Assembly: GCA_012064385.1 (NCBI GenBank)
Contig: QRDG01002511.1
Location: 372,001 to 436,000 of the forward strand
Direction of reading: 5' to 3'
Length of the DNA stretch: 64,000 bases
From: Puccinellia tenuiflora
Lineage: Eukaryota > Streptophyta > Magnoliopsida > Poales > Poaceae
The notes below the pieces were generated by a model, which saw only the letters and a list, made by a program, of their open reading frames with translations, was not told the DNA's origin and searched no databases. A program made the position numbers and the translations under genes. Shown piece by piece: positions 33,409 to 43,249 of the stretch. Position 1 is the first letter of the stretch, and every line of letters begins with the position of its first letter.

Positions 33409-33947
33409 GGTGCGGCCGGCAGGAAGCGAATTTGGGAGGGATGGGATGAGAGGAGAGGAGACGGAGACCGTGAGATGAGAGAGAGAAACGAGGGTTGTTG
33501 ACAGGGACTCAAGGAGAGGGGAGCCGCGGAACAGGCGTATGGTGCGCACGCGGCGGCGCGGCCCTTGGTGGACACGTGTGTGTGCGTAAATCCACGGTGT
33601 TGGTGAACGCGGGTCCAGACGGGTTGTGCGGAGGTCGTGTGGCGGCCGAGAGGGCGGAGCACGGCACCGGATGTGGTTCGTGACACGTGGCTTTTCATCG
33701 GAAGAAAATCCATTTTTTCCCCCACCGCAAAACGCGACGGCGAAACCGCCTCCGGGCCCGACCCTAAATGGGCCGTCGAGATGCGATCCGACGTCACCCG
33801 GCTGCGGATCCAACGGAACGGCCGCCTGGCGGCTCGCCACGCCCAACTGCGGGCCCAACTACATCTCTCCGTTAACTCGCCTCACTCCCCGCTCCGCTTC
33901 TATTCCCGTGGCGTTCGCATCTCGTCCTCGCGTACGTCGCGCCCGCC
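33409..33947. promoter_or_regulatory. Divergent promoter shared by SUFB and NDA
   Basis: 539 bp separate the two start codons, so both promoters and leaders must fit here unless they overlap. Two CACGTG G-boxes lie at 33573-33578 (ACACGTGT) and 33684-33689 (ACACGTGGC, also an ABRE-type core). These are the binding sites of plant bZIP, bHLH and PIF factors. The region is GC-rich with no strong TATA box on either strand. Confidence 0.6.
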
Positions 33948-36900
33948 ATGGCCGCTTCCTCCCTGCTCCGTTCGCTCTCCCGCCTCTCGCGCCGCGGCGC
34001 CGGCTACGCGCCCGCGACCCCGCTCCACCACCGCACTCCGTTCTCGCCGTTCTCCGCCGCCGCCGCCGCGGCGGATGCGGTGGGGAAGGGACTCGGGGGG
34101 CTGGGGCCGACGGCCAAGGGGGAGAAGGCGCGGGTGGTGGTGCTCGGGACGGGCTGGGCGGGGTCGCGCCTCATGAAGGACCTCGACACCAGCCGCTACG
34201 ACGTGGTCTGCGTCTCCCCGCGCAACCACATGGTGTTCACGCCGCTGCTCGCCTCCACCTGCGTCGGCACGCTCGAGTTCCGCTCCGTCGCCGAGCCGCT
34301 CGCGCGCATCCAGCCCGCCGTCTCCAGTTCCCCCGGCTCCTACTTCCTCCTCGCCCGCTGCACCGGGGTCGACCCGGACGCGCACACGGTGAGGTCCCAC
34401 ATTTGGGGGGGTTGGTGGTGTGCTGCGTCTGCGTGTGTTGATCTTGTCAAACGGCGTCTCCCTTTTTACGGGAAATGTGTGTCCCCAAGATTCGGGCAGG
34501 GGATATACCTCGGTGTGCAATGGTGCTCGACTTTTTCGGCCGTGCATAATCACGTCTGAGTGACCTTTTGGAAGAATCTTGGCTTTGCAAAAATAAACAT
34601 GGTCCATTAGCCTATGTAGGGTCCTAGCTCTGTGCTGATGGAATTAGTACAAAGTTGTCACAGCTCCCACTGATTATGACTTGTGAATATTTTTCAACTG
34701 TACAGCCTTTGAATTTCATTTCCCTTAGGCCAAAACTGTTCACATCAATACAGGAAAAATAGCTCGAGGGAAATGCAGACTTGATTATATCTATTCGTCA
34801 CACGACAGGTCTCTGAGACTTATATATCATTTGGCTAGTTCATGCAGTAGCACTGAGTAATAGGAATAGATTCACAACCTTTTGCTCGTTCAAATGGTCA
34901 GTCTAATAAAGAGTTCTTGTCGCTTACATGAACTTCCCAGTAACAACATAAGTGTTTCTCTCCAAACTTTCTCTATCCATTTATTCAGACTCGTTTGGCT
35001 TCAGATTGATTGTGAGACGGTTACTGAAGGCGAGAAAGATACCTTGGAGCCATGGAAATTCAAAGTTTCCTATGACAAGTTGGTCTTTGGATGTGGAGCC
35101 GAGGCATCAACTTTCGGGATACGTGGTGTCACTGAACATGCAACCTTTCTTCGGGAAGTTCACCATGCTCAAGAGATTCGCAGAAAGCTCCTTCTCAATC
35201 TGATGCTCTCTGATGTACCTGGTATGGGAGCAACTCAATATGTTGTACTACTTACTTAATACCTTGTGTTTCTAATCAGCCTTTGCCGGCGCAAAATCGT
35301 CAGTTTACTTTCACACTTTCTTTTGTCCCTAGATAATTATTTTTTTACGTAACTCAAAGTGGATGCAGCTGCGTTTATGTTTTGTTCCATGCATTTAGGA
35401 TAAATCTATTTCATGTCTCACATGCTTCATTGCCAGAATATACCTTTTGTCCTCAAACGGTCAAAAACTAATGTTATACCCAATTGCTTATCACTGATAG
35501 ATCAAATCTTTTTTTATTAAACAGGAATATCAGAGAAAGAAAAACGCAGACTATTGCACTGTGTTGTTGTTGGAGGTGGTCCGACAGGGGTTGAATTTAG
35601 TGGGGAACTTAGTGACTTCATCATGAGAGATGTGAAGCAGCGTTACTCACATGTGAAAGATTATGTCCATGTGACCCTGATTGAGGTTTCAGTTGTTGAT
35701 TTTATGATTTGATCCCCAATCTTGTTGAATTTCAGACACACTTAAAGCCAGTATTGTGCTTTTCATTTCAGGCAAACGAGATATTGTCATCATTCGATGT
35801 CCGCCTCAGGCAGTATGCTATAAACCAACTAGTTAAGGTCAGTAATATTTGTTCGGCATCTTTTATCCATCATCAAAGTAGAATTCCAAATAAAGCATAC
35901 AGACGCAGTTGCATGACATATACAGTTGTAATGGGATGTGTATCATTCTTTCTCATAGTCTCTTCTAATTTGGAATATGGATATAACCTGCCGTTGTTTT
36001 TCCATCGACCAGTCAGGTGTTAGGCTTGTAAGAGGAATTGTGAAGGATGTACAGCCTGACAAATTAATCCTGGACAATGGAGAGGAGGTTCCTTATGGTT
36101 TGTTGGTATGGTCTACTGGAGTTGGTGCTTCATCATTCGTTAAGTCGTTGCCGTTTCCTAAGTCACCCGGTGGAAGGTATAACTGATTGGTATGACCGTA
36201 TAATTAATCTGGATAGTTTATTTCTTAATCTGTTGCAGCGTACAGATGAGGTTTTATACCAGATGTATGAAACAAAATCTCTTGGCATACCCAATATACT
36301 GAGGCGACGCTTGTCAGATCATGTCTAGTTCTAGGATTCGATTCTTACTAGATTGTGCACTGCTTGCAGGATAGGTGTAGATGAGTGGTTACGTGTTCCT
36401 TCTGTTCCAGATGTGTTCGCTATTGGTGATTGCAGTGGTTTCCTTGAAAGCACAGGCAAGGAAGTTCTCCCGGCTTTAGCTCAGGTAAATTTCGCACACT
36501 ATCTTAACGCAGTTCAAGAATATGAAAGCGTTTTGTCAAGCTTCTGTCTAAAAAAGTTGGGGTATATGCATCGTTTCCTGAAGTACAATAGTACTAGCCT
36601 ACTAGGTGGTTGCAAACATAGTATAATATAAAATTGAACAGATGGGTTTTCATACTATGGACACTTGGCCGCAATACAAAACTATTTCTTTGCAATGAAA
36701 TTATGTTGCTTCAAACAGATCCATATTTACTGGTTATGCATTCTTTGATTTTGTTTCTTCTCTTTCAGAAAAAAGGTCTTGTCATTTTTCTATATTATGT
36801 ACTCCCTCCGTCCAAAAATAAGTGTCTCAAATTTGGCAAAAAGTGGATGTATCTAGACATGAAACCATGTCTAGATACATCCACTTTTTGCCAAACTTGA

Positions 36901-37366
36901 GACACTTATTTTTGGACGGAGGGAGTATATCATATTCTACTTGTACTCCTGAACAGGTTGCCGAACGACAAGGCAAGTTCCTCGCTGTCCTGCTCAACCA
37001 TGTGATGAAAGCTGGAGGAGGGCATGCAAACTCAAATGTCAAAGTCGATCTAGGTCCTAAGTTTGTGTATAAGCATCTAGGGAGTATGGCAACTGTTGGA
37101 AGATACAAAGCTCTAGTCGACCTGAGGCAAAGCAAGGTTGGTTTGTTGTTCTATTCTTTATGAACTTACGCAGTTCAGTAGCAGCTGTTAAGTTTTTTTC
37201 TGTCTATTTGCAGGACTCCAAAGGGGTATCCATTGCAGGATTTGCAAGCTGGTTCATCTGGCGCTCAGCATATCTGACTCGTGTTGTCAGCTGGAGGAAT
37301 AGGCTCTATGTGGCTATCAATTGGCTGACCACGATGATATTTGGCCGTGATATAAGCCGCATCTAG
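33948..37366 (+). CDS. NDA: Internal alternative (type II) NAD(P)H:quinone dehydrogenase, NDA type
   Basis: Eight exons: 33948-34388, 35005-35221, 35525-35685, 35772-35837, 36013-36176, 36370-36484, 36957-37136 and 37214-37366. All are GT-AG and the phases agree, giving 498 residues. An Arg/Ser-rich mitochondrial presequence is followed by the FAD-binding Rossmann motif VVVLGTGWAGS (about 63-73) and the NAD(P)H-binding motif VVVGGGPTGVEF (about 233-244). WSTGVG, FAIGDCSG and the C-terminal YKHLGSMATVGRYKALVDL, FASWFIWRSAYLTRVVSWRNR block follow. No EF-hand insert is present, separating it from NDB enzymes. It oxidises matrix NADH to ubiquinone without proton pumping. The last three residues are SRI, a peroxisomal PTS1-like tail also found on Arabidopsis NDA proteins, so dual targeting is likely. 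Confidence 0.95.
36802..36925. mobile_element. Stowaway-type MITE in NDA intron 6
   Basis: A near-perfect 124-bp hairpin: CTCCCTCCGTCCAAAAATAAG... mirrored by ...CTTATTTTTGGACGGAGGGAG, flanked by TA (36800-36801 and 36926-36927). It ends about 30 bp before the exon 7 acceptor, so it may lie close to or replace the branch point/polypyrimidine region. Confidence 0.93.
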
Positions 37367-38869
37367 AGTATTTGTTTGTAGATCTCTGGTCTCTGAACTC
37401 TATAAATACATACGTCACGGGCACTAAATGAAACATAGGACATGGACTTTTTCTTCCTCCTTTTGATCCTCTCTTTATCGCTTCAGACTTGCAGCTACAT
37501 GAGTTCCAAATGCGCATCATTTTCTTGTAAATTCAGAATAAATGAGAAGAGGGTATTAATACTTATATGCAAACTATAGTTTCTTATGTATGCATTGGAG
37601 CTTGGAATTTCACATGAGATTGTGCCTAAATGAGCTGATTTTAACATGCAAATTGCATGAACACAAGACAGAGGCATAGCCTGATTTCAGGTTATGTGTG
37701 ACTTTCTCCATCATCGTCAACGCTTTCTGGGATGGTAGGCTCCTCCTACCTGACAGGAACCAATCGTCTCCGATATATTTTTGAGGTTATAGAGAAAGCT
37801 GACATGTTCGTTCCTGGGAATATGATGTCTCGAGCTGTCATATTATACGCATGCGGCAACTAATTTGGCTTCCAAACCATGCGGTACAAATAGTCCTGGC
37901 GTGACCTTTTTCATGGGTTTCTTGATTTGTTCATTTGAATGAACCGGTGGAAACCAATTTTGAGATCCACAAGGACTTCGCTTGTTGTCCTAATTTTGAT
38001 CTTGTATTGTGGAAACAACCATAGAGTTGGTTGATTCAGTGGTCGTCATGAATTCTCAGGCCTTTTTTTTTCATGTTTCTGCTAGTTCCAAGCTCATGTG
38101 ACCATTTTCTCCACACAATATTTGCTTGTCCTTTTCATTTTTATGTGGCATATAATTATTCAAATATAATCACATCTTGCATAGAAAATATTCCGAAATA
38201 TGTATAGAACAGTATAATGATTATACTCTCATACATGTGCAATTCAAAATTTTGACTATCCAAACAGGAATTGGCATCCAATCTCAATATCGAGTATTTG
38301 TTCCAAATACATGAACATCTAAACAAGAATTCTGGCATTCAAATACTGCTGAACTTGCTCTCAGGAAAGAAAACTTACTCTTCCTCCTCTACTTAAAGAA
38401 AAACATTGCAGACCACAAGTTAATGGGGGTAAATGATGGTTGGCCTATAAAACTTATTTTAGAGGATAATGAGCACAAGAGACCAGGCTTACCTTCTCAA
38501 GCAAGGCAACATTTCCATAAGTCCATTTTCTGCGTACTCAAACTCAATAATATATAACCTCTCAATTTTGTCCAAAGCTTACACATATGTCATTCATTGA
38601 ATGCACACTTCGACATCCAATTTATGAACAGTAAAATTTCATCCAACAACTGTCTGATTTCCTCCACATTTGGTTTGACAAGCAACTTCAGATTAAATTA
38701 AAGAGGTACAGGCTCCAGAGGAACTAAACAACCATTTTGGTGGTACTATTGTCTAGTAAACAAATGGAAGAGAAGAAATATTGTTACACTACAACACAGC
38801 AGGTCTCACCCAAAGAAACGAAATTCAATAACTGAAATCTGCAAAGCACATTATGAAGTTCAAAGAAAG
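37367..38869. other. NDA 3' flank and intergenic sequence
   Basis: Probably contains the NDA 3' untranslated region (37367 to about 37550, AT-rich) and downstream intergenic DNA. No coding region, RNA gene or repeat family was recognised. Confidence 0.4.
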
Positions 38870-39168
38870 ATCGCAGCCGAGAAGGTTCAGTTCATCCCCC
38901 GCCCCTTGTTGTGCTGCGGAAGGCCACCATCCACATCTGAAGAAGCCAAGGCATTGCTCCTCCCCCTTCTCCTCACGGATTTCAAAGATTACTAGGTTAT
39001 CCCGCTGTCTCAGAAATACCTGTGTCCCCTTGTATCACTGCAATGGTGCTTGAGTTCGATGCTTGGTCTGTTGAGGGTACTGTGCCAACATGAGTTCTGT
39101 CAACTGTTGCCTCCAGATTCAAAGGGTTTGATAACGGAGTAGATGCTCCGTATTGACTAGGTGCAGCT
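38870..39168 (-). pseudogene. Partial tandem copy of the RING gene 3' end
   Basis: This segment aligns to 39185-39475, the last ~95 codons of the RING gene: the same GCCAAGGCATTGCTCCTCCC, CCCGCTGTCTCAGAAATACC and GTGTCCCCTTGTATCACTGC blocks appear in the same order and spacing. Small indels (one near 38980 removes the GAAGACC block) and substitutions destroy the frame. It lies directly downstream of the functional stop codon, so it may now be part of that gene's 3' untranslated region. Confidence 0.8.
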
Positions 39169-39190
39169 TAAACACCTCAGGAGAGAAGGT

Positions 39191-40864
39191 TCAGTTCCTC
39201 CGCCTCTTGGTGCGCTGTGGGGGACCACCATCCACATCTAAAGAAGCCAAGGCATTGCTCCTCCCCCTTCTCCTGAGGGGTCTCGAAGACCCTGCATTAC
39301 TAGGCTCTCCCGCTGTCTCAGAAATACCTGTGTCCCCTTGTATCACTGCAATGGTGCTCGAGTTAGATGCTTGGTCTGTAGAGGGTACTGCGCCAACATG
39401 AGTTCTGCCAACTGTTGCCTCCGGATTCAACAGGTTTGATGACGAAGTAGATGCTCCATATTGACTAGGTGCAGCTATCCTTCTCAGGTCACTCATAGCA
39501 GTTGCCAATCTTTCTGTATTTGCAATGCCAATGAGAGTAAGCCGCTGCAGCAAATCAATTCCTTCTGGTAAAAGCGGGTTCGAACCATGTCTGGGTGCAT
39601 CTGCCGCATTATTTCCAGGCAAGCCACTATCAGGGGCAATGGAACTAACATCAGGAGTGACTTCTAACTCACCCTGCAACCGTCTTGCTCTCATCCTGTT
39701 AGCCAATCTGCTTAGGCGACTTGTGTGTTGAGCAATATCGCCTATTTCATGCACAGCTGATTCAGGTGGGCCTTCAAATCTACTCACACTACTCATAATC
39801 TGTTGATCAAGAAGGCGCCTCCATGATGACAGTATCCCATGCGCATCACCGAGCCTTCTTGACATTGGACGTAAGTGCTGAAACTGCTGCCTAAAACTTT
39901 CAAGCCGGTTTCCATGCGGCCTTGGTGGGATTGCAAGACCTGGTTGCTTACCTTCTTCCACGGCCTTCTCTGCATTTGAAAAGGAATTCCCCCTCCCATA
40001 GATAGGAGTAACATTGGCCTCCGTCACCTCACCTTTGCAGACTGGGCATTCCTTGTGGTTGGAGTAAACATTAAGCCATTGGTACAAGCAAGGCCAGCAG
40101 AAGAGATGGCCACAAGAAGTGACCACCGGCTCTCCGGCCATTTCAAAGCATATGTTGCACTCAAATGTGGCAGTGCTCTTGCCACGCTCCTCCGACTCCT
40201 CGGAGGCACCTACTTCTGCTCCACTGCCGGCTACCTTATTGTCTCCAACAGTATCAATTGCTGGCTCGTGATGTGGCACCGGCACTGCTGTGTCATACCC
40301 TACAGGTTGAGCCTCAGAGCTGAGCGGCGGAAGGTTCGATCTAAACCGCCTGGTGCGGAGCCAGCGGTTTCCTGTCTGCTCAAGCAGCCGACTGTAGCGT
40401 GTGGTTATGTCAGGGAGAAAGGAGGAGGAGGCCGTCGATGAAGACGGCCGGTCCTCCCAGCCCAGCAGTTCGCTGGCTCGCACCAGCGGTGGCGGCGGAT
40501 GGAAGCCGAATCCGTGGTCGTCCGGGAGCTCATGGATGAGCGGCGCCGGAGGTGCCACGTACTGTAGGTGCGCGTCCTCGGAAAGGAACGAGGAGTACAC
40601 CTCCGGTGGTGGAGGAGAAAGGTCAACACGAGACGGGGAGTACGGGACATACGGGGGCTCCGGCGGCGGAGGGGCGTCGACGGAGGCGGCAGAGGACGAG
40701 GGCGAAGAGGGCATCGGGGTGCTGAGGGCGAGGTCGGAGCCGAGGTCGGAGCGACGCGGGCGCGGGGCGCGTGGGAGACCGAGGTACAGGTTCAGATCCA
40801 TCCCCCTGCTACTTCCCGCGGCCTCATCGGCGTCCATCCGCCGGCGAGGCACCCCAGACCCCAC
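39191..40864 (-). CDS. RING-HC E3 ubiquitin ligase (RMA/RNF5-type RING)
   Basis: An intronless frame of 557 codons. The C3HC4 RING spans residues 236-276 (C236, C239, C251, H253, C256, C259, C273, C276), with GHLFCWPCLYQWL and PVCKGEVTEANVTPIYGRG as in RMA/RNF5-type ligases, which recruit an E2 to ubiquitinate substrates. Unlike RMA proteins there is no visible C-terminal membrane helix. The C-terminus is basic (RRRGRS, RTKRRRN), suggesting a nuclear signal. The N-terminus holds MDLNLYLGLP, which fits an LxLxL EAR-type motif, then a Pro/Ser-rich region (50-150). Methionines 1, 10 (40837) and 22 are possible starts. Partial copies of the gene lie on both sides (38870-39168 and 41390-41578). 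Confidence 0.9.
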   Translation of the reverse strand: MGSGVPRRRMDADEAAGSSRGMDLNLYLGLPRAPRPRRSDLGSDLALSTPMPSSPSSSAASVDAPPPPEPPYVPYSPSRVDLSPPPPEVYSSFLSEDAHLQYVAPPAPLIHELPDDHGFGFHPPPPLVRASELLGWEDRPSSSTASSSFLPDITTRYSRLLEQTGNRWLRTRRFRSNLPPLSSEAQPVGYDTAVPVPHHEPAIDTVGDNKVAGSGAEVGASEESEERGKSTATFECNICFEMAGEPVVTSCGHLFCWPCLYQWLNVYSNHKECPVCKGEVTEANVTPIYGRGNSFSNAEKAVEEGKQPGLAIPPRPHGNRLESFRQQFQHLRPMSRRLGDAHGILSSWRRLLDQQIMSSVSRFEGPPESAVHEIGDIAQHTSRLSRLANRMRARRLQGELEVTPDVSSIAPDSGLPGNNAADAPRHGSNPLLPEGIDLLQRLTLIGIANTERLATAMSDLRRIAAPSQYGASTSSSNLLNPEATVGRTHVGAVPSTDQASNSSTIAVIQGDTGISETAGEPSNAGSSRPLRRRGRSNALASLDVDGGPPQRTKRRRN

Positions 40865-41389
40865 ACCCGCTTCCTCCAGGTAACACCGGCTCCCCTCCTC
40901 CCCACCTTATCATGGCAGGGCGCCGCCAGAGGCAAACCCTATGTTGGGACGCCGGGGCGGCGCAACGGGGCAGCTCATCATGGATGAGCTTGTGGTGGCG
41001 CCGCCTCTGCTGTGCTGTTCGATAGGATTAACTGACGGCGGCGGTGGCGGGTGGTGGTGGAACGTGGAAGGACGAGGCCGCGCCGGAGGTGGGGAGGCTA
41101 GGCAGAGGCGCGGACGGAGATGGGGAGAGGGGGAGGAGGAGTAGAGGGAAAAGGGAGCAGCAAAGCGGTGCGAAAGAATTGCCTCCTTTTCTACCCTTCG
41201 GGAGTTCGGGGTTCTTCCCCCGTTGAAGAAAAAACAAGTTGTACACCAGTGGCCCAACAGATGCCATGGTGAACTCGCTCGCTTGTGGGAGGGAAATGAT
41301 TGCCCCGAACGAACGGCCACACCCAAGGTGCACTTATGCTCTTTTTAAAAAAAAACGGAGGTAAAAGCTTTGCTCCAATCTGTCAGTAG
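40865..41389. other. RING gene upstream region
   Basis: GC-rich upstream sequence (40865-41230), expected to hold the RING promoter and leader, then a short A run near 41347-41355. Open frames on both strands here look like composition artefacts; no protein family was recognised. Confidence 0.4.
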
Positions 41390-41578
41390 GTGGGTGCGCG
41401 TCCTCGGAAAGGAACGAGGAGTACACCTCCGGTGGTGGAGGAGAAAGGTCAACACGAGACGGGGAGGAGGGCTCCGGCAGCGGAGGGGCGTCGACGGAGG
41501 CGGCAGAGGACGAGGGCGAAGAGGGCATCAGGGTGCTGAGGGCGAGGTCGGAGCGACGCGGGCATGGGGGAGGCCGAG
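41390..41578 (-). pseudogene. Partial copy of the RING gene 5' region
   Basis: Aligns to 40566-40777 of the RING gene: the same blocks encoding MPSSPSSSAASVDAPP, SRVDLSPPPPEVYSSFLSEDAH appear in the same orientation, with deletions of about 16 and 12 bp. It stops abruptly at 41390 and retains no RING domain. Confidence 0.8.
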
Positions 41579-41579
41579 G

Positions 41580-41658
41580 TATGTTCCGTAATGTAAGCCG
41601 TTGTAGCTAACTAAAAGAGCTAGCTAAAACGGCTTAGATTGTGGGACGGAGGGAGTAC
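41580..41658. mobile_element. Short Stowaway-like MITE
   Basis: Ends ...GGGACGGAGGGAGTA on the right; on the left TATGTTCCGTAATGTAAGCCGTT pairs with AACGGCTTAGATTGTGGGACGG. About 79 bp with a degraded left end. It adjoins the RING 5' fragment. Confidence 0.6.
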
Positions 41659-41724
41659 TAATTAAGGTGGAGTTCGAACAAGAAATTTAACAAGAAAAAA
41701 TACTCCGTATTACAATCGGGTTAC

Positions 41725-42640
41725 TCCCCCTACATTATTTCGTCCAACCGCTTAGCTTGCACACCAACCCATAAACGTGCCTCAAATTTAATCTTCTCTA
41801 GAACCAAAATCATCAAGACGTACTTGTTTTGAAACACGCGGACATTAGGTTCATTCCAAATCTCCCAAGACATGACGAGCGAGAGAGAGAGAGAGGCCAT
41901 TGCTTTTCCGACTGACCATGGTGTCATTGGACATGTGTATCCACCATTCCTTGATCGAGAGGGTCGGTCAAGTGTGGGAAGAGAGCTTAGGGAGGCCAAG
42001 CCAATCCATCAAAAAGGTCCCAAATCCGCGTGGTGAACCCACAATAGGCAAAGAGATGCGCGGCGGACTCGGGAACCCTTTTGCAAAGAGGGCAAATGCC
42101 ATAATTGGGCCAACCTCACTTCTCTAACTGGTTCGCCGTCCATAGCCTAAATGCAAAAAAAAAATTGATTTGGAGCGCGGGGGGGGGGGGGGGGGGGGGG
42201 GGGGAGCAAACTTCCCAAATGGTCCTTTTCGTGAGAGTGGAGGTGGCCCCAATGAATTGTGCTTTGTAGGCCGATTTCGCGAAGTAGTTGCCCTCTGCCG
42301 AATATCGTCTTCCAAATCATCGTCGAGGTGCAGTTGTTGCCGACCAAAGAAAAGCACGCTCAATTTTATTGATGGTGTGGATGACACCCGGATGGATAAT
42401 GAGCGGCGTCAAGTGATAAACCGCCTGTGAGGTGAGCACCGATTTAACTAGGAATCCCCGGCTGGCGATGGTGATGAACTTGCCGTTCCAAGTGGGGCTT
42501 TTCCCCACAAGCTTGTCTCGAGAGGTTGGAAGTCTACTCGGCGAAGCCGCCAGTTATGCTATGAAGTTTGTCTTAAGATGGTTTTCTAGTCGGATTTCGT
42601 TGTCTCATCAGCCACCACCAAAATCTTGCTAAAAAAGACA
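41725..42640 (-). pseudogene. LINE ORF2 remnant (RT end through zf-RVT to C-terminus)
   Basis: In minus-strand order: WNGKFITIASRGFLVKSVLTSQAVYHLTPL (end of RT/thumb region, about 42490-42400), then after a frame change and a run of about 25 G (42179-42203), YGICPLCKRVPESAAHLFAYC (zf-RVT zinc motif, about 42090), and SWEIWNEPNVRVFQNK near 41860, the usual C-terminus. Stops and frame changes make it non-functional. It lies just beyond the ZNHIT3 3' end. Confidence 0.75.
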
Positions 42641-43249
42641 GGTGTGTCCGCACCCGCTCACGACAGTCCGCCTCCCGCTCACAGGTCGTTGAACATGTTT
42701 TATCAAATCATCAAACCCTAGGTAGATTTCTTTTTTTCATGTAGTGGCACTATCATTTCTGCAATGAGAAATACAGTGCGAAATCTATCCAAAGGTGCAC
42801 TGCGTGCAATTCCTCGCGCCACACATCTCAACGCAATCTTTATCCCTTTAAATAAAACAAACGGTTTACTTCATCTATCTCTAGCTTTCACCTATTTCCA
42901 GCACCATTTTTGTCTGACGCGACGTCGCATCGACTGATGTGAATCAAATGATACATCAGAAAGGAGACATCGGATCGACAATAGTACACTTCCTTTTAGT
43001 TGATTGACATGAGTGTCATGGTAAAGTGAAATGCAGTACGATCATGTTTCTACCACAGAAGAAGAATCTCGGATGATCAACTTTTTCTAGGTACTCCAGC
43101 TGTTTCCTGCCACTGGAATGGTTTCACTCTACTTGGTCACATCTTGCGAGAGAGAACGCTGACATGAGTTGCTCTTGGTGCTCTGATCTTGTTTTGCCTA
43201 CATGTCTCCATTCGCCCGGACGGCAGAGTTTCACCAGAAGGATACTTGC
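42641..43249. other. ZNHIT3 3' flank
   Basis: Expected 3' untranslated region of the adjacent zf-HIT gene followed by intergenic DNA. Nothing else recognised. Confidence 0.4.

Noticed and set aside
32482..33501. 339-codon open frame on the plus strand
   Set aside because: Antisense to SUFB exon 1; Gly/Glu/Asp-rich translation without domains.
33409..33858. In-frame N-terminal extension of SUFB by 150 residues
   Set aside because: It runs through the shared promoter and lacks similarity to SufB; the MAASAS transit peptide start at 33408 fits the family.
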